Part shown: positions 24,695 to 33,673 of the stretch, one piece after another
How positions within the stretch are numbered: position 1 is the stretch's first letter
Layout of the letters: each line of letters begins with the position of its first letter
Assembly (NCBI RefSeq): GCF_014654365.1
Contig: NZ_BNAY01000009.1
Location: 1 to 64,000 of the forward strand
Reading direction: 5' to 3'
DNA length: 64,000 nucleotides
DNA from: Amycolatopsis oliviviridis
GTDB lineage: Bacteria > Actinomycetota > Actinomycetes > Mycobacteriales > Pseudonocardiaceae
Translations under genes and position numbers: made by a program
The notes under the pieces: generated by a model
What the model was told of the DNA's origin: nothing
What the model saw: the letters and a program-made list of their open reading frames with translations, nothing else
Database searches by the model: none

Positions 24695-25360
24695 ATGGCC
24701 AACAAGGCCCAGCTGATCGAGGCGCTGTCGGAGCGCCTGGGCGACAAGAAGGTCGCGTCGGAGGCCGTCGATGGCCTTGTCGACATCATCATCCGGACGG
24801 TCAACAAGGGCGAGAAGGTGAACATCACCGGCTTCGGTGTGTTCGAGAAGCGCGCCCGCGCCGCCCGCACCGCGCGGAACCCGCGCACCGGTGAGACCGT
24901 TCGCGTCAAGAAGACCAACGTGCCCGCGTTCCGCGCCGGCACGACCTTCAAGGACGTCATCAGCGGTTCGAAGAAGCTGCCGAAGGCCACCGCTGTGAAG
25001 CGCGCGACCGCCGGCACCACCACTCGGGCCACCGCCACCCGCGCGACGACGACCCGGACGGCCGCCAGCCGCCCGGCCGCGACGCGTACCACGACCACGC
25101 GGACCCGCGCCGCCGCTGCCACGACGCGCACCGCCGCGAAGCCGGCCGCCAAGGCGACCGCGACCAAGGCTCCGGCCAAGGCGACCGCCGCCAAGGCGGC
25201 GCCGAAGACCGCGGCCAAGGCCACGACTCGCGCCACCACGGCCAAGAAGGCGACCGCCACCAAGGCCGCCGCGAAGCCGGCCGCCAAGGCGACCGCCGCC
25301 AAGGCTCCCGCGAAGAAGGCTCCGGCCAAGCGGACTTCGGCGGCCGCGAAGAAGAAGTAA
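24695..25360 (+). CDS. hupB: HU-family nucleoid protein with long Lys/Ala/Thr tail (HupB type)
   Basis: A 221-residue protein. Residues 1-90 are a typical HU fold (MANKAQLIEALSERLGDKK, GFGVFEKRARAARTARNPRTG with the DNA-minor-groove RNPxTG arm). Residues about 95-221 are a histone-H1-like basic tail made of AAKATA/TTRATA/KAPAKK units, as in mycobacterial HupB and streptomycete HupS. It compacts and protects DNA. The leuD-hupB order is conserved in actinobacteria. GGAGG lies before the ATG, and a strong hairpin terminator follows. Confidence 0.95.
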   Translation: MANKAQLIEALSERLGDKKVASEAVDGLVDIIIRTVNKGEKVNITGFGVFEKRARAARTARNPRTGETVRVKKTNVPAFRAGTTFKDVISGSKKLPKATAVKRATAGTTTRATATRATTTRTAASRPAATRTTTTRTRAAAATTRTAAKPAAKATATKAPAKATAAKAAPKTAAKATTRATTAKKATATKAAAKPAAKATAAKAPAKKAPAKRTSAAAKKK

Positions 25361-25384
25361 GCTCCCTCTTCACGAGTGAGCCAA

Positions 25385-25419
25385 CGGCAGGGCCCCGCGC
25401 ACGGCGCGGGGCCCTGCCG
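25385..25419 (+). terminator. Strong terminator of hupB
   Basis: A 16-bp perfect GC-rich stem (25385-25400 with 25404-25419) with a 3-base loop, then CATTTTC. Position and form fit an intrinsic terminator. Confidence 0.85.
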
Positions 25420-25866
25420 CATTTTCGGTGGCAGTGCGCTCCGGCCGTCTCCTTGCCCCTCAACGCTCTTGAAGACCGTCTCCGGGGAACCACCGTCCCG
25501 GAACGGATCCACGGCGCTCTGAGGACGAATGCGCCACGCTTGTGGCGCCGCGACTCTTCGTAGATCCACGCGGGTGTCCGGCGGGCACCCGATCACTCCG
25601 ATGGCGCATCGACGGCGTTCCGCCCGGCCCTCCCCAGCGGTCCTCCACAGTGGAGCGACGAGCGGCCGTGGCGGGCCGTCGCCGCTGGACAACGCCCCGC
25701 GCTCCCCGGTTCGGAGCGGTGGCGGAACTCACCGCGCTACGGATCCGCCTGCCCTGCAGGGACTTCGGACCGGGCTAGTCCCGCTTCCCCGCCACACGGC
25801 CGGAGTAGAGGGTCGTCACCCACGTGGGGGAGTCGCGCCGGGAAAATGGTGCGGACCCGACCGAAA
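25420..25866. other. Gene-free stretch between hupB terminator and the palindrome pair
   Basis: About 450 bp with no convincing coding frame: the short frames on both strands have arginine/proline-rich shadow composition and no ribosome sites. A segment around 25714-25800 contains gtggcggaa and cgcgcta, like the start of a tRNA-Leu, but no cloverleaf closes. It may be a decayed gene or tRNA remnant. Confidence 0.5.
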
Positions 25867-25923
25867 GCGTTGTGAAAGCCACTTTCGCAACGTTCAACGT
25901 TGCGAAAGTGGCTTTCACAACGC
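25867..25923. repeat. 57-bp perfect palindrome (28+1+28), GAAAG-CCA-CTTTC core
   Basis: Left arm 25867-25894 and right arm 25896-25923 are exact reverse complements around C25895. Each arm also holds a nested inverted repeat (GAAAG-N3-CTTTC), so a branched cruciform is possible. It lies 25 bp from a second palindrome, downstream of mutT1 (leftward) and far past hupB. Confidence 0.95.
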
Positions 25924-25948
25924 CGCCATCCGGTAGGACCAGCCCGAT

Positions 25949-26003
25949 GCGCGTGAAGGCCCCCTTCCCTCTGCTGAGCCGAGGGAAGGGGGCCTTCACG
26001 CGC
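25949..26003. repeat. 55-bp near-perfect palindrome, GAAGG-CCC-CCTTC core
   Basis: Arms 25949-25971 and 25981-26003 match over 23 bp; the nine central bases would extend the pairing but for one mismatch (T25972/C25980). Nearly the same sequence as the palindrome at 47902-47958. It begins 10 bp past the mutT1 stop and may terminate that leftward unit. Confidence 0.93.
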
Positions 26004-26013
26004 GAAGAGATCG

Positions 26014-26949
26014 TCAGCGATGCGCCGGAGCCGGAGTGGGCAAAGGCGACGCGAAGTAGTCCGCGGCCACCAGCACCGGCCCGTCCTCTTCGGTCGGCGC
26101 CCGGAAGGACAGCACCCAGAACGAACCCTTCTTCGACGGCACCACGCCACCGCGCGCGGCGGGCAGGTCGACGCCGTCGCGATCGGCCAGCGCGGTGACG
26201 ACGTCCGGGATCACGCCGCCCTGGCTGGAGATCACCGGCGTCCCGCCGTCACCGGCGATGGCCAGCAGCCGGGCGACACCGAGCACCGGGTCCGGCCAGT
26301 AGCCCTCTTCCGACAGCAGCGTTTCGTGCCGGACCTCGACCCCGAGATCGTCGGCGAGCCCGTTCACCGTCTGGACGCAACGCAGCCGCGGCGCCGAGAG
26401 CACCCTGTCCGGCGCGTAGTGCCGCAGCAGCGAACGCAGCGCTTCGGCCTGACGCTGACCCGCGTCCGACAGCGGCCGCAGATCGTCGTCACCGTTCCAC
26501 TCGTCACGCTTGCCCGCCTTGGCGTGCCGCACCAGGATCACCGTGATCAGTTCGGGCGGCAGCGCGGAGAACTCGCGCAGCACCCGGACGTCCTCCGGTC
26601 GCGTCAGCAGTTTCTCCGCCGCCTCCGCGCCGAGCCAGCGCAGTTCGTCGACTTCGTCATTCGGAGCGAACGCACCGGAAACCGCGTGCGCGGAGAAGTA
26701 GTCGACGGTCTTCGGCGCTCCCGCCACGGTGTATTCGGTCCGGAGCAGATAGCGGCCGAGCACCGCGTCGAATCCGGTCTCCTCACCGATCTCCCGGACC
26801 GCGGCCCGCGCGATGGTCTCGCCCGGATCCAGCTTTCCCTTCGGCAGCGACCAATCGTCGTAGCGCGGCCGGTGGACCAGCGCGACCTCGATCCGGTCCC
26901 CGTCACGACGCCAGAGGACGGCACCCGCCGCCCGGATGACCCCGCTCAT
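26014..26949 (-). CDS. mutT1: MutT1-type Nudix hydrolase with histidine-phosphatase domain
   Basis: A 311-residue two-domain protein. Residues about 1-135 are a Nudix domain with box GKLDPGETIARAAVREIGEE (38-57), and about 138-311 a histidine phosphatase domain (ILVRHAKAGKR with the RHG-type His). This is the architecture of mycobacterial MutT1, which hydrolyses 8-oxo-(d)GTP and diadenosine polyphosphates. The ATG at 26949 (MSGVIRAAG) overlaps the ppk stop by four bases, so the two are coupled; longer upstream readings overlap ppk. Confidence 0.93.
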   Translation of the reverse strand: MSGVIRAAGAVLWRRDGDRIEVALVHRPRYDDWSLPKGKLDPGETIARAAVREIGEETGFDAVLGRYLLRTEYTVAGAPKTVDYFSAHAVSGAFAPNDEVDELRWLGAEAAEKLLTRPEDVRVLREFSALPPELITVILVRHAKAGKRDEWNGDDDLRPLSDAGQRQAEALRSLLRHYAPDRVLSAPRLRCVQTVNGLADDLGVEVRHETLLSEEGYWPDPVLGVARLLAIAGDGGTPVISSQGGVIPDVVTALADRDGVDLPAARGGVVPSKKGSFWVLSFRAPTEEDGPVLVAADYFASPLPTPAPAHR

Positions 26950-29264
26950 CCGGCGGCCCCGTGGCGCTTCGCCAGTTCGACCTGGTGATCGCGGACGTCG
27001 TCCCCGGAAGCGGGGAACGGGGTCCACTCACCGGTGGAGGTCAGCACCCAGCAACGGGTCGCCGGATGCAGCGCGGACTCGAAGATGTAGTCCAGCTGCG
27101 CCGTCAGTTTCGGATCCTTGACCCGCACCAGCGCCTCGATCCGGCGGTCCAGGTTGCGGTGCATCATGTCCGCGCTGCCGATCCAGTGCGTGCCGCCCGC
27201 GCGGAAGTTGAAGATGCGCGAGTGCTCCAGGAACCGGCCGAGGATCGAGCGCACGTGGATGTTCTCGCTCAGTCCTTCCACGCCCGGCTTCAGCGCGCAG
27301 ATCCCGCGCACCACGATGTCGACCGGCACCCCGGCCTGCGAGGCGTGGTACAGCGCGTCGATCACCTGCTCGTCGACGAGCGAGTTGCACTTGATCCGGA
27401 TCCCGGCGGTCTGGCCGGCGCGGGCGAGTTCGATCTCCTCGCCGATCGCGCGCACGATGCCGCGGCGGATCCCGTGCGGCGATGTGAGGATGTTGCGGTA
27501 GGTGTCCTGGCGGGAGTACCCGGTGAGCACGTTGAACAGATCCGTCAGGTCCGCGCCGATCGTCGGGTCGGCGGTCAGGATGCCGAGGTCTTCGTAGAGC
27601 CGCGCGGTCTTCGGGTTGTAGTTGCCGGTGCCGATGTGGCAGTACCGGCGGATGGTCGAACCCTCCTGGCGCACCACCATCGACACCTTGCAGTGCGTCT
27701 TCAGGCCGACGAGACCGTAGACCACGTGCACGCCCGCGCGTTCCAGCGTGCGGGCCCAGGTGATGTTGGCCTGCTCGTCGAACCGCGCCTTGATCTCGAC
27801 CAGCGCGACGACCTGCTTGCCCGCCTCGGCCGCGTCGATCAGCGCGTCGACGATCGGGGAGTCACCGGACGTGCGGTACAGCGTCTGCTTGATCGCCAGC
27901 ACCTTCGAGTCCGCGGCGGCCTGTTCGATGAACCGCTGGACGCTGGTGGAGAACGAGTCGTACGGATGGTGCACGAGGACGTCGCCCTCGCGCAGCGTCG
28001 CGAACACCGACTTCGGCGTCTCCCGCTCACCGAACGCCGGGTGCGTGGCGGGTACGAAAGGGCGGTCCTTGAGTTCCTTCCGGTCGACGCCGGAGAGCTG
28101 GTGCAGGCAGGTCAGGTCCAGCAGACCGGGGACCTCGACGACGTCGCGCGGGTCCACCTCCAGTTCGCGCAGCAGCAGTTCGAGCATGTGCTCGCTCATG
28201 TCCTGCGCCACTTCCAGCCGCACCGGCGGGCCGAACCGGCGCTGGGCCAGTTCGCGTTCCAGCGCCTGGAGAAGGTCCTCGTCCCGGTCCTCCTCGACCT
28301 CGAAGTCGGCGTTGCGGGTGACCCGGAAGGCGTGGTGCTCGGTGACCTCCATCCCGGTGAACAGCTCGCCGAGATGGGCGGCGATCAGTTCCTCCAGCGG
28401 GAGGAACGTCGCGGTGCGGCTCTCCCGGGGCTGCTGCTCGATCCGCATCAGGCGCGGCACGTTGCTCGGCACCTTGACGCGCGCGAACCGCTCGGTGCCA
28501 CCCTCCGGATCGCGGACGGTGACGGCGAGGTTGAGCGAAAGGCCGGAGATGTAGGGGAACGGGTGCGCGGGATCCACGGCCAGCGGTGTGAGCACCGGGA
28601 AGATCTGCTCGCTGAAGTAGTTGGACAGCCGGAGCTGGTCGGCGCCGGTGAGGTCGTTCCAGCCGACGATGTGGATGTCTTCGTCGGCCAGCTGCGGCCG
28701 CAGGTGCAGCTCGAAGGCGTTCGTGTGCCGCTCGACCAGGTCCTGGTTGCGTTTGGCGATGTAGGCCAGCTGCTCGCGCGGGGTGAGCCCGTCCGCGCTG
28801 CGGACCGGGAGACCGGTCTCGTCGCGGCGCTTCAGCCCGGCGACCCGCACCATGTAGAACTCGTCCAAATTGGACGCGAAGATCGCCAGGAACTTGGCGC
28901 GTTCGAGCAGCGGCTGCGACTCGTCCTCGGCCAGCGCGAGCACGCGCGCGTTGAAGTCCTGCCACGACAGCTCACGGTTGAAGTACCGGTCATCGGGCAG
29001 GGTCTCGACGGCGGTGGGTGCCGACGTCACCGCCGGAGGCGCGGTGGGCAGCGCGCGGAACTCCTGCGCGGGACGGCTCGCCGAACCACCGCGGGTCGCG
29101 CGGATCGCCGCGCGGGGACTGCTGTTCGTCTTCGCCGCGGGACTGGCCTTCCTCGCCCGGACGGGCTTGGTCGCGCCGTTGTCCGGTTCCGGTTTCGCGG
29201 CGGAGGTCTTCCGCTTCCTTGCCGAGTTCGGGGTGCCGCCGTCATTTGTGCTCACGGGCTTCAT
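26946..29264 (-). CDS. ppk: Polyphosphate kinase 1
   Basis: A 772-residue PPK1 that makes polyphosphate from ATP. Landmarks are YFNRELSWQDFNARVL at the start of the N-domain (about residue 93), FASNLDEFYMVRVAGL, and the phospholipase-D-like C-domains with the phosphorylated His H543 (RRYCHIGTGNYNPKTARLYE). The first 90 or so residues are a low-complexity Lys/Ala/Arg/Pro extension not needed for catalysis in other PPKs. It is coupled to mutT1; the pair links polyphosphate and nucleotide metabolism as in mycobacteria. Confidence 0.96.
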   Translation of the reverse strand: MKPVSTNDGGTPNSARKRKTSAAKPEPDNGATKPVRARKASPAAKTNSSPRAAIRATRGGSASRPAQEFRALPTAPPAVTSAPTAVETLPDDRYFNRELSWQDFNARVLALAEDESQPLLERAKFLAIFASNLDEFYMVRVAGLKRRDETGLPVRSADGLTPREQLAYIAKRNQDLVERHTNAFELHLRPQLADEDIHIVGWNDLTGADQLRLSNYFSEQIFPVLTPLAVDPAHPFPYISGLSLNLAVTVRDPEGGTERFARVKVPSNVPRLMRIEQQPRESRTATFLPLEELIAAHLGELFTGMEVTEHHAFRVTRNADFEVEEDRDEDLLQALERELAQRRFGPPVRLEVAQDMSEHMLELLLRELEVDPRDVVEVPGLLDLTCLHQLSGVDRKELKDRPFVPATHPAFGERETPKSVFATLREGDVLVHHPYDSFSTSVQRFIEQAAADSKVLAIKQTLYRTSGDSPIVDALIDAAEAGKQVVALVEIKARFDEQANITWARTLERAGVHVVYGLVGLKTHCKVSMVVRQEGSTIRRYCHIGTGNYNPKTARLYEDLGILTADPTIGADLTDLFNVLTGYSRQDTYRNILTSPHGIRRGIVRAIGEEIELARAGQTAGIRIKCNSLVDEQVIDALYHASQAGVPVDIVVRGICALKPGVEGLSENIHVRSILGRFLEHSRIFNFRAGGTHWIGSADMMHRNLDRRIEALVRVKDPKLTAQLDYIFESALHPATRCWVLTSTGEWTPFPASGDDVRDHQVELAKRHGAAG

Positions 29265-29322
29265 TGTTCACCACTCGGGGCGATTATGTGCGCCGCGCGC
29301 GGGTCGGCAGGGTGAACTCTCG

Positions 29323-29949
29323 TCACATCACGACGCAGGGTGTTCCCAACAGGGTTGAACTGCGCTTTCCGACACCCAGGGTGCGGACGTGAGCGAGATC
29401 ATCCGCGGTGTCCACGTCCGCGCGGAGTGATTCCGCGGCGATCGTGAGCGGGGTCGCACCGGACGCCGTGTGCGCCCGCGCGGAACCTTCGCCGAACCGG
29501 GGTTCGAGCGGCCTGGTGCCCGCGAGCAACAGGGTCGTGCCCGTTCCCTGCCGGTCCGCGACGAATGCCCGGCGTCCGGCGGCCTCGGCGAGGGCGGCGG
29601 TGAGATCTTCGGTGCGCAGCGCGGGCAGGTCGGCCTGGAGGGCGCCGACGAGACCGGACGGCCTGTCCCGGCGCAGCAGCTCCTCGCCGAACCGCAGTGC
29701 CGCGTTCAAGCCGCCCCGTGACGGCTCGGTGACGATCTCGGCGCCCAGCTCGGTGAGTTCCGCCACGGACGCCGGGTCGGCGGCGACCACCAGCACCCGC
29801 CGGATCCCGTCCGCCGAGGTCGCCGCGGACAGCGTGTCGTAGGCCAGCGCCAGCACCAGTTCGGCGTGCCGATCGGGCACCACCGCGCCGCGAAGCCGCG
29901 ACTTGCCCTCGGCCGGGCGTTTCATCGGCACGATCAGGTCCACGTCCAC
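29323..29949 (-). CDS. cofC: 2-phospho-L-lactate/phosphoenolpyruvate guanylyltransferase
   Basis: A 208-residue nucleotidyltransferase (CofC/FbiD) that activates phosphoenolpyruvate or phospholactate with GTP in coenzyme F420 synthesis. It has the N-terminal IVPMKRPAEGKSRL motif, LQADLPALRTEDL, and a C-terminal VDTADDLAHVRTLG. Next to ppk as in mycobacteria. It is divergent from the acyltransferase gene with about 96 bp between. Confidence 0.92.
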   Translation of the reverse strand: MDVDLIVPMKRPAEGKSRLRGAVVPDRHAELVLALAYDTLSAATSADGIRRVLVVAADPASVAELTELGAEIVTEPSRGGLNAALRFGEELLRRDRPSGLVGALQADLPALRTEDLTAALAEAAGRRAFVADRQGTGTTLLLAGTRPLEPRFGEGSARAHTASGATPLTIAAESLRADVDTADDLAHVRTLGVGKRSSTLLGTPCVVM

Positions 29950-30045
29950 ATCTGCATTCTTACCCGACCCTCCCTGGACCGCGCTCGCGTGCGCGCGGCA
30001 GGATCAGTGGCCTGGGACGACACGTGTGACTTCGAGGAGGACGAA

Positions 30046-30750
30046 TTGGCCCGGCGTGAGAAGGGCGGCATCTGGGTTGGCATCGCCGCCGCACTGTTCT
30101 ACCCGGCGACGGCCATCGGCAAGCGGGTCTACCGCAACGCCGAGCGGATCCCCCGCGAAGGCGGCGCGCTGCTCCTGCTCAACCACGTGTCCCACATGGA
30201 CCCGGCGGTCGACGCGGTGTTCGTGCACCGGCAGAAGCGGGTGCCGCGGTTCCTCGGCAAGGAGAGCCTGACCAGGACGCCGGTCTTCGGCAAGATCTTC
30301 GTCGGCGCGGGCCAGATCCCGGTCTCGCGCGGTTCGGCCGCCGCCGGGGACAGCCTCAAGGCCGCCCACCAGGCGTTGCGCGACGGCAAGATCGTCGTGA
30401 TCTATCCGGAGGGGACGATCACCAAGGATCCCGACGGCTGGCCCAAGAAGCCGTTCACCGGCGCCGCGCGGCTCGCGCTGGAGGCCGACGTGCCGGTGAT
30501 CCCGATCGCCCGCTGGGGCACGAACCACATCTTCAACGGCTACACGAAGAAGTTCACGCCGTTCCCGCGCAAGAAGATCACGCATCTGGTCGGCGAGCCG
30601 ATGGACCTGTCGGCCTACCGGAACGGGTCCACCCGCAGCGCGTCCAAACTGCGCGAGGTCACCGAGCTGATGATGACCGAGATCACCGCCCTGCTCGCGG
30701 AGATCCGCCAGGAGGAACCGCCCGCGAAGAAGCCGGAGGACGACGCCTGA
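30046..30750 (+). CDS. 1-acyl-glycerol-3-phosphate acyltransferase family protein
   Basis: A 234-residue PlsC-type acyltransferase. It has the HX4D active site (H47-D52, NHVSHMD), the GQIPVSRGS and YPEGTITKD substrate motifs, and an N-terminal hydrophobic helix (about 9-24) for membrane contact. It likely makes phosphatidic acid. The TTG at 30046 is chosen for the GAGGAGG five bases upstream; longer readings are possible but lack a site. Its stop overlaps the gpsA start by one base, so both glycerolipid steps are coupled. Confidence 0.9.
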   Translation: MARREKGGIWVGIAAALFYPATAIGKRVYRNAERIPREGGALLLLNHVSHMDPAVDAVFVHRQKRVPRFLGKESLTRTPVFGKIFVGAGQIPVSRGSAAAGDSLKAAHQALRDGKIVVIYPEGTITKDPDGWPKKPFTGAARLALEADVPVIPIARWGTNHIFNGYTKKFTPFPRKKITHLVGEPMDLSAYRNGSTRSASKLREVTELMMTEITALLAEIRQEEPPAKKPEDDA

Positions 30751-31775
30751 TGGCCGGGACCGCCACCGAGGTCCAGCGCGTGACCGTGCTCGGCGCGGGA
30801 TCGTGGGGGACGGCCTTCGCCAAGGTGCTCGGCGACGCCGGACGCGACGTGACGATCTGGGCCCGGCGGCCCGAGGTCGCGGCCGAGATCCGGGATTCGC
30901 ATCGCAATTCATCCTATTTACCCGATATCGATCTGCCGGAGCGGATCACCGCGACCGCGGATCCGGCCGAGGCGCTCGACGGCGCGCAAGCCGTCGTCCT
31001 CGCGGTGCCGAGCCAGACGTTGCGGACCAATCTTTCCGAGTGGTCCGGTCTGCTGCCGTCCGACGCGATCCTGGTGAGCCTCGCGAAGGGCGTCGAACTG
31101 GGCACGCTCAAGCGGATGAGCGAGGTCATCGCCGAGATCGCGCGCGTGCCCGACGGGCAGATCGTGGTCGTGTCCGGGCCGAACCTGGCGAAGGAGATCG
31201 CGCTGGGGCAGCCGGCGGCGGCGGTGCTCGCCTGCACCGACCACGACAACGCCAAGGCGATCCAGCAGGCGAGTTTCAACCAGTACTTCCGGCCGTACAC
31301 CAACACCGACGTCGTCGGCTGCGAGCTGGGCGGGGCGTGCAAGAACGTCATCGCGCTCAGCTGCGGGATGGCGGCGGGGCTGGGCTTCGGCACCAACACC
31401 GCGGCCACGCTGATCACCCGCGGGCTGGCGGAGATGGCCCGGCTCGGCGCGAAACTCGGGGCCGACCCGCTGACCTTCGCCGGGCTGGCCGGCGTCGGCG
31501 ACCTGGTGGCGACGTGCTCGTCGCCGTTGTCGCGCAACCGGACCTTCGGCGAACGGCTCGGCCGGGGCGAGACGCTGGAGCAGGCGCTGGCGGCCACCGG
31601 CGGTCAGGTCGCCGAGGGCGTCAAGTCGTGCACGTCGATCCGGGAGCTCTCGCTGAGCCTCGGTGTCGACATGCCGATCACCGACGCGATGCACCGCGTG
31701 TGCCACGAAGGGGTCGACCCGCGGCGTGCCGGAGCCGAGCTGCTCGGACGGTCGCAGAAGCACGAGTGGTCCTGA
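30750..31775 (+). CDS. gpsA: Glycerol-3-phosphate dehydrogenase [NAD(P)+]
   Basis: A 341-residue GpsA that reduces dihydroxyacetone phosphate to sn-glycerol 3-phosphate for phospholipid synthesis. It has the nucleotide-binding GAGSWGTA (15-22), the AVPSQ and LAKGVE segments, and the catalytic-domain motifs GACKNVIAL and GLAGVGDLVATCSSPLSRN. It is translationally coupled to the acyltransferase. In relatives ddl usually follows; here the next genes are unrelated. Confidence 0.96.
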   Translation: MAGTATEVQRVTVLGAGSWGTAFAKVLGDAGRDVTIWARRPEVAAEIRDSHRNSSYLPDIDLPERITATADPAEALDGAQAVVLAVPSQTLRTNLSEWSGLLPSDAILVSLAKGVELGTLKRMSEVIAEIARVPDGQIVVVSGPNLAKEIALGQPAAAVLACTDHDNAKAIQQASFNQYFRPYTNTDVVGCELGGACKNVIALSCGMAAGLGFGTNTAATLITRGLAEMARLGAKLGADPLTFAGLAGVGDLVATCSSPLSRNRTFGERLGRGETLEQALAATGGQVAEGVKSCTSIRELSLSLGVDMPITDAMHRVCHEGVDPRRAGAELLGRSQKHEWS

Positions 31776-31910
31776 GTCCGCGAGGAAGACCGCAGGATCG
31801 CGACAGACCGCGTCCGATTCGTGCTGCGAGCATGGTCGTCAGGTGCAGAACTCACGGTCCACGGTGTGAGATCGGTTGACCGCCGGGCTCCGCACTGGTT
31901 CGCTGAGGGC

Positions 31911-31991
31911 ATGTTCGCACGTGGGATGACTGTGTCGCGGGGCCTCTCGGGTCTTGGTGCGGTCGCGTGCGCGTGTCGCTGTTGTCGGTGA
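31911..31991 (+). CDS. Cysteine-rich leader peptide upstream of cysteine dioxygenase (26 or 21 aa)
   Basis: A short ORF, from ATG 31911 or in-frame ATG 31926 to TGA 31989-31991, that ends in CACRCCR: four Cys codons (TGC, TGT, TGT, TGT) in its last seven sense codons. The dioxygenase ATG lies 52 bases further. Neither ATG has a well-placed ribosome site, so leaderless translation is likely. Poly-Cys leader ORFs act as cysteine-sensing attenuators in mycobacteria; the same role here is inferred. I see no clear terminator or strong stem hiding the downstream GAGGA site. Confidence 0.6.
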   Translation: MFARGMTVSRGLSGLGAVACACRCCR

Positions 31992-32043
31992 ACCTAGCCC
32001 CGGCCCAGCTCGACACCTTCTTTCTTTCTGCGAGGACTCCTTC

Positions 32044-32523
32044 ATGTTCGCCGTCCCGGACAACACGCTCGTCATTCCCGAAAACCCCGCCCTGCGCCAC
32101 CCGGTGCGCGTCGCGCTCGAGTTCGCCGCGGACCGTGACCGCTGGCGGCACCTGCTGCGCTACGACCCCGACGAGCGGTTCTCCGCCCTCGTCGACTCCG
32201 ACGAACTCCAGGAGATCTGGCTGATGAGCTGGCTGCCCGGCCAGCACACCGACCTGCACGACCACGAGTTCGCCGCGGGCGCGTTCACCGTGGTCAGCGG
32301 GAAGCTGAGCGAGACCGTCGCCCGGCGCGCGTCCGACGGCCGGGCGGTGACGGAGCTGCATTCGCTGTCGGAGGGCCAGTCGCGCGTCTTCGGTCCCGGC
32401 TACATCCACGAGGTGCGCAACGACGGCCCGGACCCGGCGGTCAGCGTGCACGTCTACCGGCACCAGCCCCGCGCCATGCGCCCGTACCACCTCGACCCGA
32501 TCACCGGTCCGATCCGGGACTGA
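32044..32523 (+). CDS. cdo: Cysteine dioxygenase type I
   Basis: A 159-residue cupin that oxidises cysteine to cysteine sulfinate using non-haem iron. The iron ligands are H72 and H74 (TDLHDHEFAAGAF) and H122 (GPGYIHEVRND). Length is usual for bacterial enzymes. GAGGA lies before the ATG at 32044; the longer frame from 31954 overlaps the leader ORF and has no site. It stands alone, with a palindromic terminator nine bases after the stop. Control by the leader ORF is likely. Confidence 0.9.
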   Translation: MFAVPDNTLVIPENPALRHPVRVALEFAADRDRWRHLLRYDPDERFSALVDSDELQEIWLMSWLPGQHTDLHDHEFAAGAFTVVSGKLSETVARRASDGRAVTELHSLSEGQSRVFGPGYIHEVRNDGPDPAVSVHVYRHQPRAMRPYHLDPITGPIRD

Positions 32524-32531
32524 CCCCCTCT

Positions 32532-32595
32532 CGCGTTTCGTCCTCTGAATGCGTTCCTTGCGCGTGCAAGTACCGCATCCAGAGGACGAAACGCG
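32532..32595. repeat. Palindromic bidirectional terminator, CGCGTTT-GTCCTCTG family
   Basis: 22-bp arms (32532-32553 and 32574-32595) with a single mismatch and a 20-base loop that has its own small stem (cttgc/gcaag). It lies between the convergent cdo and asparaginase genes and ends at the asparaginase stop codon. The arm sequence is a close relative of that at 55409-55475. Confidence 0.9.
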
Positions 32596-33615
32596 TCAGG
32601 TGAGGTCGCCGCGCAGGCGGAATTCGGCCTCGACGCGTTCCCGCGAGGCCCCGGTGGCGAGCAAGGTGTGCAGCAGGAGCCGGGATTTGCGCGGGTCGAG
32701 CCAGCCCGCCATCGTCGCGCCCATCGCGATCAGGTCGGACTCCGAGCCGCGGAAGCCGTAGGTGCCGCGGAACGTCGGCCCCGCGCCGGTCCGGCCGGCG
32801 ACCACGACCGGCACCTCCGGCAGCACCCGTTCGATCACGTCGGCGGACCCCGCCGAAACATGCCCGGCGCCGTTCGCGGCGAGCACCACTCCCTTGACCC
32901 CGGCCTTGACCAGCGTCTCCAGGAGCTCACCGCTGTCCTCGACGCCGCTCTCGACGATCGGCACCAGCCCGGAGAAGTCCGCGTTCTCCAGGGACAACGC
33001 CGGGGGACGGACGGCGACGGGGTGGAAGTAGTGCACCAAGCCCTCGCTGACCAGCGCGAGCGGCCCCGCGGGATTCGAGGCGAACGCCTCGACGTGGCTC
33101 GAATGCGTCTTGCGGACCCAGCGCGCGGCATGGACGTCGTCGTTGAACGCGACCAGCGAGCCGCGGCCCCGGCTGCGGGGATCGGCGGCGACGGTCAGCG
33201 CCGCGAGCAGGTTCCCCGCACCGTCCGCGCTGGGCAAGCTGGGGTTGCGCATCGCGCCGGTGATCACGATCGGGGCCTCGGAAGCCCACGTCAGCTCGAA
33301 GAAGTACGCGGTCTCTTCGAGCGTGTCCGTGCCCTGGACCACGACGACGCCTTCAGCGCCTTCGTCGACGGCCCGGGCAGCCCAGTCGCGGGTCTTGATC
33401 AGCGTCGCGAAGTCCATCGACGCGCTGGAGATCCCCGCGAGCGTCTCCGCGCGGACGTCCATCTCGAGGTCCTCGCCCAGGTCCCCGAGCAGGTCGGCGG
33501 CGGTGAGCCGGGGGACGGCGTGGTCCGCGCCGCCGCCGGGAAGCATGGAGATGGTGCCGCCCAGGGCGGCGACGGCGACAAGGGGCCGTCGGGGATCACT
33601 CGACATACTCCGCAT
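32596..33615 (-). CDS. L-asparaginase (type I/II fold)
   Basis: A 339-residue asparaginase that hydrolyses asparagine to aspartate and ammonia. It has the N-terminal active-site Thr (ALGGTISM, T21), the second motif VVVQGTDTLEET (T96, D97) and the ITGAMRNP segment. No signal peptide, so cytoplasmic. The start is uncertain between 33615 and 33606, neither with a strong ribosome site. Convergent with cdo. Confidence 0.92.
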   Translation of the reverse strand: MRSMSSDPRRPLVAVAALGGTISMLPGGGADHAVPRLTAADLLGDLGEDLEMDVRAETLAGISSASMDFATLIKTRDWAARAVDEGAEGVVVVQGTDTLEETAYFFELTWASEAPIVITGAMRNPSLPSADGAGNLLAALTVAADPRSRGRGSLVAFNDDVHAARWVRKTHSSHVEAFASNPAGPLALVSEGLVHYFHPVAVRPPALSLENADFSGLVPIVESGVEDSGELLETLVKAGVKGVVLAANGAGHVSAGSADVIERVLPEVPVVVAGRTGAGPTFRGTYGFRGSESDLIAMGATMAGWLDPRKSRLLLHTLLATGASRERVEAEFRLRGDLT

Positions 33616-33673
33616 TCTTCAAAGTGGACTGGGCGCGCCGCAAGTGGTCACCTGCTCGCGGCGCGGGCCGGGC

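Noticed and set aside
25714..25800. tRNA-Leu-like segment (gtggcggaa, cgcgcta, a short variable-arm-like hairpin)
   Set aside because: No acceptor stem pairs and the T-arm region lacks a TTCRA loop; chance or a decayed remnant.
25867..26003. Palindromes as IS ends or a CRISPR array
   Set aside because: No transposase, target duplication, or spaced direct repeats; each element is a self-contained inverted repeat.
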